From Bacillota bacterium (lineage in GTDB: Bacteria; Bacillota; Clostridia; Lachnospirales; Lachnospiraceae): 64,000 nt of DNA. This document shows, piece after piece, positions 59,637-64,000 of this stretch. Within the stretch, counting starts at the first letter, position 1, and each line of letters opens with the position of its first letter. Made by a program: the position numbers and the translations under genes. The stretch is taken from assembly GCA_023437715.1 (NCBI GenBank), contig JAEZFK010000060.1:34924-98923 (forward strand), given 5' to 3'. The notes under the pieces were generated by a model. The model ran no database searches. It was not told the DNA's origin and saw only the letters and a program-made list of their open reading frames with translations.

Positions 59637-61310
59637 ATGGAGAAAATACTTGATAATAACTATTATGATTTAATCATAAGCAACTCTCTCGCTCCAACGT
59701 ATGATACCGGCGAAAACATTACATATTTAAACGAAAGGCTTTCTTTGCTTCATATCCAGGTAAGCAGCACACAGGGATGCATTTTAGGCCAGCATCCTTA
59801 TAGTTTCTTTCCTTCCATCTACTCCCTGGCTTCTACTGTCAGCATTGAGAAATCCGGTATCAATGCAGTTCAGAACAATCCATACTTAAATCTATTTGGA
59901 AAAAATGTACTTATTGGAATTATTGATACCGGTATTGATTATCAGCATCCTGCATTTAAAAACAGCGATGGGACCACCCGTATTCTTTCAATATGGGACC
60001 AGACCGAACAAAGCGGAGAACGCCCGGAAAATTTTACGTTTGGTTCCGAATACGGCAGAGACCAGATCAATGCCGCACTACAGTCGGAAGATCCTCTGTC
60101 CGTTGTACCATCCGTGGATACCAACGGCCATGGAACAGCGATTGCCAGCATTGCAGCAGGCACTCCAAGCCAGGATCAAAGCTTCAGCGGCGGCGCTTCC
60201 CAAGCTGATTTAGTGATCGTAAAAGTAAAAGATGCCAAGAAAAATCTAAAGGAGATTTTTTTTATCCCAGAAGACATTCTGTGCTTTCAGGAATCTGATG
60301 TTCTGCTGGCCGCACGTTATCTGTTCACTGTTTCCCAAAGGCTTGGAAAACCTATTGCCATTTGTGTTGCCTTTGGAACAAGCCAAGGCGGCCATGACGG
60401 GCGCGGGGCCGGAAGCCGCTACTTCGATGATTTAGCGCTGCTGCCTGGAATCGGAGTTTCCGTTTCTGCGGGAAACGAGGGCAACGATCAGAGACATTAT
60501 TTTAATTCTACTACTGCCGAACCTTACTATAACAATTTCGAATTAAGAGTAGGAAGTAACGATAGTCTGTTTTCCATGGAAATATGGTCACATTCTCCAA
60601 CAAGACTTTCCATTGATATTTCCTCACCTAACCGGGAGTCTACTCAGTTGGTTTTTCCTGCCATTAATCAATGCAGAAGATTTAATTTCATATTTAATCA
60701 AACGGTTATTTTAGTTAACAACATTATTTTTGAGGAAGATACCGGGGATCAGCTAATACTAATACGTTTTAATAATGCCCTCCCGGGAGTCTGGCGTATG
60801 CATGTTGAAAACATGGATAATGGCTCATTTTCCTTTCATTCCTGGCTGCCGGCGGGAGATTTAATCTCAAACGAAACATACTTTTTAAACTCGAATCCGA
60901 ATACTACCATAACCTCTCCAGGAAATGCCCCACACATCCTGACTGTTACCGCTTATAATCAGCTCAACGACAGTATTATGACAGAATCAAGCAGAGGTTA
61001 CACAAGAAACGGCCAAATCAAACCAGATCTTGCTGCACCAGGTTACCAGATTGCCTGCGCACTGCCTAATAACCAATATGGAACAATTACAGGAACAGGA
61101 GCCGCCGCAGCTCATACAGCAGGTATCATAGCAATGGTCCTTGAATGGGCAATCGTCAGAGAAAATTATGCGCGAATGACTGGTAACGATATCAATCGAC
61201 TGCTGATACGGGGTGCACTGCGAAGCAATACAATCACTTATCCGAATAACACATGGGGTTATGGCCAGGTAAATGTCAATAGACTGTTTGAAATGCTTTC
61301 TAATGTTTAG
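59637..61310 (+). CDS. Csp-like S8 subtilase with catalytic Ser replaced by Gly
   Basis: 557 aa, no signal peptide, in the Csp/germination-protease branch of S8. The catalytic Asp97 is in GIIDTGIDYQHPAF and His165 in DTNGHGTAIASIAAG; the oxyanion region SVSAGNEGN is intact. The Ser motif, usually GTS followed by small residues and AH, reads GTGAAAAHTAG: the Ser is Gly488 (codon 61098-61100). The protein should therefore lack protease activity, like the CspA and CspC pseudoproteases of C. difficile. A GGGGGAGG site precedes ATG. The gene stands alone. Confidence 0.88.
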   Translation: MEKILDNNYYDLIISNSLAPTYDTGENITYLNERLSLLHIQVSSTQGCILGQHPYSFFPSIYSLASTVSIEKSGINAVQNNPYLNLFGKNVLIGIIDTGIDYQHPAFKNSDGTTRILSIWDQTEQSGERPENFTFGSEYGRDQINAALQSEDPLSVVPSVDTNGHGTAIASIAAGTPSQDQSFSGGASQADLVIVKVKDAKKNLKEIFFIPEDILCFQESDVLLAARYLFTVSQRLGKPIAICVAFGTSQGGHDGRGAGSRYFDDLALLPGIGVSVSAGNEGNDQRHYFNSTTAEPYYNNFELRVGSNDSLFSMEIWSHSPTRLSIDISSPNRESTQLVFPAINQCRRFNFIFNQTVILVNNIIFEEDTGDQLILIRFNNALPGVWRMHVENMDNGSFSFHSWLPAGDLISNETYFLNSNPNTTITSPGNAPHILTVTAYNQLNDSIMTESSRGYTRNGQIKPDLAAPGYQIACALPNNQYGTITGTGAAAAHTAGIIAMVLEWAIVRENYARMTGNDINRLLIRGALRSNTITYPNNTWGYGQVNVNRLFEMLSNV

Positions 61311-61496
61311 ATTGCTGGTGCAGGTATGGCTGACTCCGGGCTGTTCACAGCTTTGGGAAAGACCTTTACGAAATACCTTCTTAAACGGCTCCAGCTAAAA
61401 TAACGGGTGACGCCAGACATTTTCTCGTACCCTTTATAGGCATCCGTGTGGATGTATCTGGTATAGTCTTTCAGGAATTTCCAAGGAAATGGAATT
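61307..61496 (-). pseudogene. Remnant of an IS66-family transposase
   Basis: A minus-strand frame without a start reads ...LKDYTRYIHTDAYKGYEKM, then SGVTRYFSWSRLRRYFVKVF, similar to the IS66 segment with LHTDGYxGYNKV...VTRCxCWAHxRRYF. Key residues are lost (WAH is WSR). It overlaps the subtilase stop. Only the central part of the transposase is left. Confidence 0.7.
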
Positions 61497-61569
61497 AAAT
61501 TTTTTGTATGCTGATGCAGTTTTTAGAAGAGTCTTTTAGAAACAAAAGAAGTATTTTGTCCACGGCATG

Positions 61570-61597
61570 AAGAGAGCAGGCAAATGCCTGCTCTCTT
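61570..61597. terminator. Perfect hairpin
   Basis: AAGAGAGCAGGCA / TGCCTGCTCTCTT, 13-bp arms with 2 nt between; may be a terminator or the end of an insertion element. Confidence 0.5.
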
Positions 61598-61765
61598 GCC
61601 GAAACCGTAGGATTTTTAAGAATTGATAAATTAATGGGAGGTGCGGATCACATCGACACCTCACCGAATGGCGCGTACCTCTTTGCCCATTCATCGCACC
61701 GGAACTCAAACGACTATTCATCCTCCCCAAAAATCGATAATTTATGAACTTATCATATGTACTTC

Positions 61766-63300
61766 CTAAATAGATGTGTACTTACAGGTTACCTCTTGTA
61801 TTTCTTCTGATTCATGGATGCAAATACCATCGCACCATACCCTGAATCCTTTTCCTTCGTGACACCTTATTCCTGCCCTGTCAAAGGAAACCGTAATCTC
61901 CTTTCCCTGACATACTACCCTTTCCAGCCGCCAATACTCCCAGCTGCCGGGAATCATGGGTCTGATTTTCAACTCCCCATTTTCCTGTGGTTCTATTCCG
62001 CAGATCTTATTAATAATCAAGTCACAATATGTCGAATGATTGTAATCTTTTCCCCTTTCATATCCTCCCTTATCTTTCAACCACCCCCATTTTTCAAGGA
62101 TATTCCGTGACAACCATTCCCCTGTAAACGGATCTAGGTCTTCATCCACCCAATTAATCGTCTTTCCTGATTCAAGGGTTCTATAATGTGATTTCGTATA
62201 TATACTAAATAGTTCAAAGAAATGTTCTTTGGATATATAATCCCGCTTATAGTCTTTCAGGACATTTGCCATTGCCGTAAGTGTCTGAGTTGTAGCAAAC
62301 GGCCAAGACGGTCCATTCCATAGACATTCGTGCTCATGCTGTGCCATAAACTGTGGATGTCTTTGTTCTGCTGTTGTCGGACCATACGGAGCCATAAACC
62401 CCTGACAGTCTTTTATCTGCATCCAGGCTTTCTCATACCCTTCATCCGGCAGTTCAAAATACCATGGAATGAATCCAATTTCTTCCCGGACATTTTTCTC
62501 ACTCGACACACCAGAAAAACTCCAGTTTTTTACCGTTTTATCCTTTGACTCCAATGGATACACTTTAAAGAAGGCTGCCTCCGTATCCCAAAGCCTTTCC
62601 TGCACAAGTTGCTTTATTTCCTCCGCTTTTTACTAAACTCTTTTTCATGCACTTTATCTCCTGTCATTTTCGCTATTTTAGAGATTGCGCGTGCATCTGC
62701 ATACATGTAAGAATTCAATGTAGGACGTAATCCATTTCCGCTAATAGAGCATTCCATGGCGTCCCTATCATCAATTGACCAAAAAAGCCCACTTTCATTT
62801 CGGTTACTCTTTTCCCACTGCCGATAGTTTTCAATCAGTTCAGGAAATACTGAAATAGCAACCGTAAAATCTCCTTTCACAAGACAGTATTGATATACTG
62901 CCTCCGCAATCCACGTACTGTAAGATCGGATATCTCCACTTCCCCGAAGCCAAAAATAAATGTAATCTTCAAGATATTCTGCACCATTCTTCAACCATCT
63001 TCCCTCATTCAGGTGATGTCCTGCCGCACAATTGATTGAGTTGAATTTTCCAGCCCAATACACGTCTGGAAGGAATTCTGTTATAATATATCCTTCTGGT
63101 GTAGACTTAATATGTTTTCGGTAAATCCACCATCTAAAATAATATGTTTCCTCAATGCTCATATCAGCACACTCAAAAATCGGAATATTATCTTTCATCC
63201 AGAGGGACGATTCCGCATTGCTTATATGCTGTATAATCAGTTCTTGATCCTGTCCATTAAACTTTTCTACATATTTCTCTATTATCTCTTCTCTTAACAT
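61766..63300 (-). pseudogene. MGH1-like glycoside hydrolase split by a frameshift
   Basis: The N-terminal part (from ATG 63300) contains YYFRWWIYRKHIKSTPEGYIITEFLPDVYWAG, CAAGHHLNEGRWL and NSYMYADARAISKIAKMTGD and stops at 62614 (FSKKRRK). A -1 shift at the A5 run (62627-62631) gives KKAEEIKQLVQERLWDTEAA and joins the second frame ending 61766, which holds HEHECLWNGPSWPFATTQTL and YNHSTYCDLIINKICGI. Together they make one alpha-toroid glycosidase of the MGH1/GH63 type. AAAAAG is also a typical -1 slippery site, so programmed frameshifting is possible; mutation is simpler. Confidence 0.8.
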
Positions 63301-63514
63301 CTTTCCTCCATCTGCCATATGCACAATAATAATCTTTCCTGACTGTATAATAATTTACCGCTTCTTTATATAAACTATTATCTATGCCTTAAATTATATA
63401 TTGAAGCTTTAACTTTGTAACTACTTTGTCTTGACTGAAACAGGTAATTTATTGATTTAGTAACAAGTATTTATTGGAGTGTCATCGTCACTCGTCATAA
63501 CTATATAGAAACAA

Positions 63515-63557
63515 ACGAAAATCCCCCATATCAACTTGGACACAGGAGATTCTCATT
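63515..63557 (-). terminator. Terminator after the decayed surface protein
   Basis: GAGAATCTCC pairs with GGGGATTTTC (two G-U pairs) on the minus strand with T-rich 3' flank. Confidence 0.5.
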
Positions 63558-63590
63558 TATTAAATATTTTGTTTTATTATGACCTCAATG

Positions 63591-63849
63591 CTATTGTCTA
63601 TCTTTTTTCAAAGACCTTCTTTTCTTTCTGATAGCACTATATCTTACACCAAGCACTACGGAACGTATCATAAGTATTACTGAATTATAACATCTGTTGC
63701 ATCTCCGGTCTTTACAGGAGTAGTCTTTGTCCCTTTTTCAATAGATGTTTTACCATTACTATTTCTTTCTCTTTTTCTGCATAAACAACCCGCGGGGATA
63801 CTGCTTGTAATGATACAAATGCTACTACCATAGATAAAAAGCATAACAT
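63591..63849 (-). pseudogene. Decayed small sortase-anchored-type surface protein
   Basis: Three frames read in order form a coherent small surface protein: signal peptide MLCFLSMVVAFVSLQAVSPR...YAEKEKE from ATG 63849; then SIEKGTKTTPVKTGDATDVI with an LPxTG-like PVKTGD; then a hydrophobic VILMIRSVVLGV and the basic end RKKRRSLKKDRQ. At least two frameshifts (near 63750 and 63685) and a stop break it. It lies next to an IS3-family transposase end. Confidence 0.65.
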
Positions 63850-63892
63850 ATCCTTTTCCAACTTTTCAACGTTATGGATTGTCAACAGTTTT

Positions 63893-64000
63893 CTATACAA
63901 TTTTTTTAAGGGTAGTCATTCTATACTTCACCGGTGATAAATATCCCAGTGAAGAATGAATCCTGTGGTTATTGAACCAGTTTACATAATCAGCTAATTC
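63893..64000 (-). CDS. IS3-family transposase (OrfB), C-terminal end, cut by the window edge
   Basis: The last 35 codons read ELADYVNWFNNHRIHSSLGY, then LSPVKYRMTTLKKIV, with a stop at 63893-63895. This is the conserved C-terminus of the IS3/IS150 integrase-type transposase (WFNNHRIHSSLGYLSPVxY). The gene continues beyond base 64000. Confidence 0.88.
   Translation of the reverse strand, partial: ELADYVNWFNNHRIHSSLGYLSPVKYRMTTLKKIV

Overview
The window looks like the chromosome of an anaerobic, low-to-moderate-GC Firmicute, most likely a Lachnospiraceae/Clostridium-cluster-XIVa type gut bacterium. This is inferred from AGGAGG-type ribosome binding sites before almost every gene, a T-box leader, two hybrid-cluster proteins, an Ech-type [NiFe] hydrogenase, EFR1-type ferredoxin/flavodoxin proteins and a Csp-like subtilase. 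I saw no rRNA, tRNA, CRISPR array, phage module or replication origin.

1-6.3 kb: tcdA, an acetyltransferase, then a minus-strand operon cupin - hcp - DUF1858 redox-disulfide protein - unknown 205-aa protein - two hemerythrin-like proteins. A Crp/Fnr-family regulator is divergent from it. A 14-bp palindrome lies in the divergent region, and a near-identical one lies upstream of a second hcp at 22 kb. Together with bacteriohemerythrin, CheX, a DUF438-hemerythrin-PAS protein and a ferredoxin at 15.8-20.2 kb, this suggests a dispersed nitrosative/oxygen-stress gene set.

6.3-15.7 kb: a heavy-metal (probably copper) region with a two-component system, a CopZ-like chaperone, a secreted protein of unknown role, a CopA ATPase, a HxlR regulator, a DUF2318 lipoprotein overlapping a 50-aa membrane protein, and a fusion of a metal-binding domain, a SafE-like membrane domain and cupredoxin-like domains.

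16.8-30.5 kb: housekeeping and small regulatory genes, including a chorismate mutase-shikimate kinase fusion, aroE, a 3-methyladenine glycosylase, flavin-binding oxidase-like proteins, several DUF proteins, a methyltransferase, an aromatic acid exporter-like protein and an amidase.

30.6-41.7 kb: one long co-directional block, echABCDEF-hypABFCDE, encoding an energy-converting membrane-bound hydrogenase and its maturation proteins. A strong consensus promoter and a structured 5' leader precede echA. No maturation endopeptidase is present, and the large subunit ends directly after its C-terminal CxxC.

42-51.5 kb: a 1375-aa Lhr-type helicase, alaA under a T-box (probably alanine-responsive), msrAB, a Nudix hydrolase and a UlaG-like metallohydrolase.

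51.5-64 kb: a more AT-rich accessory stretch with decay: a frameshifted P-loop kinase, an arsR-aldo/keto reductase-EFR1 operon, tetR-PEP-utilising enzyme with twin operators, a subtilase whose catalytic serine is replaced by glycine, an IS66 remnant, a frameshifted glycosidase, a multiply frameshifted sortase-anchored-like protein and the C-terminus of an IS3-family transposase running off the right edge.

Four families of short dispersed repeats were found by eye. The best are a 98-nt hairpin element (two copies with no gaps and compensatory stem changes) and a ~78-nt palindromic element (two copies, stems also compensated). They are the most interesting unexplained structure here.
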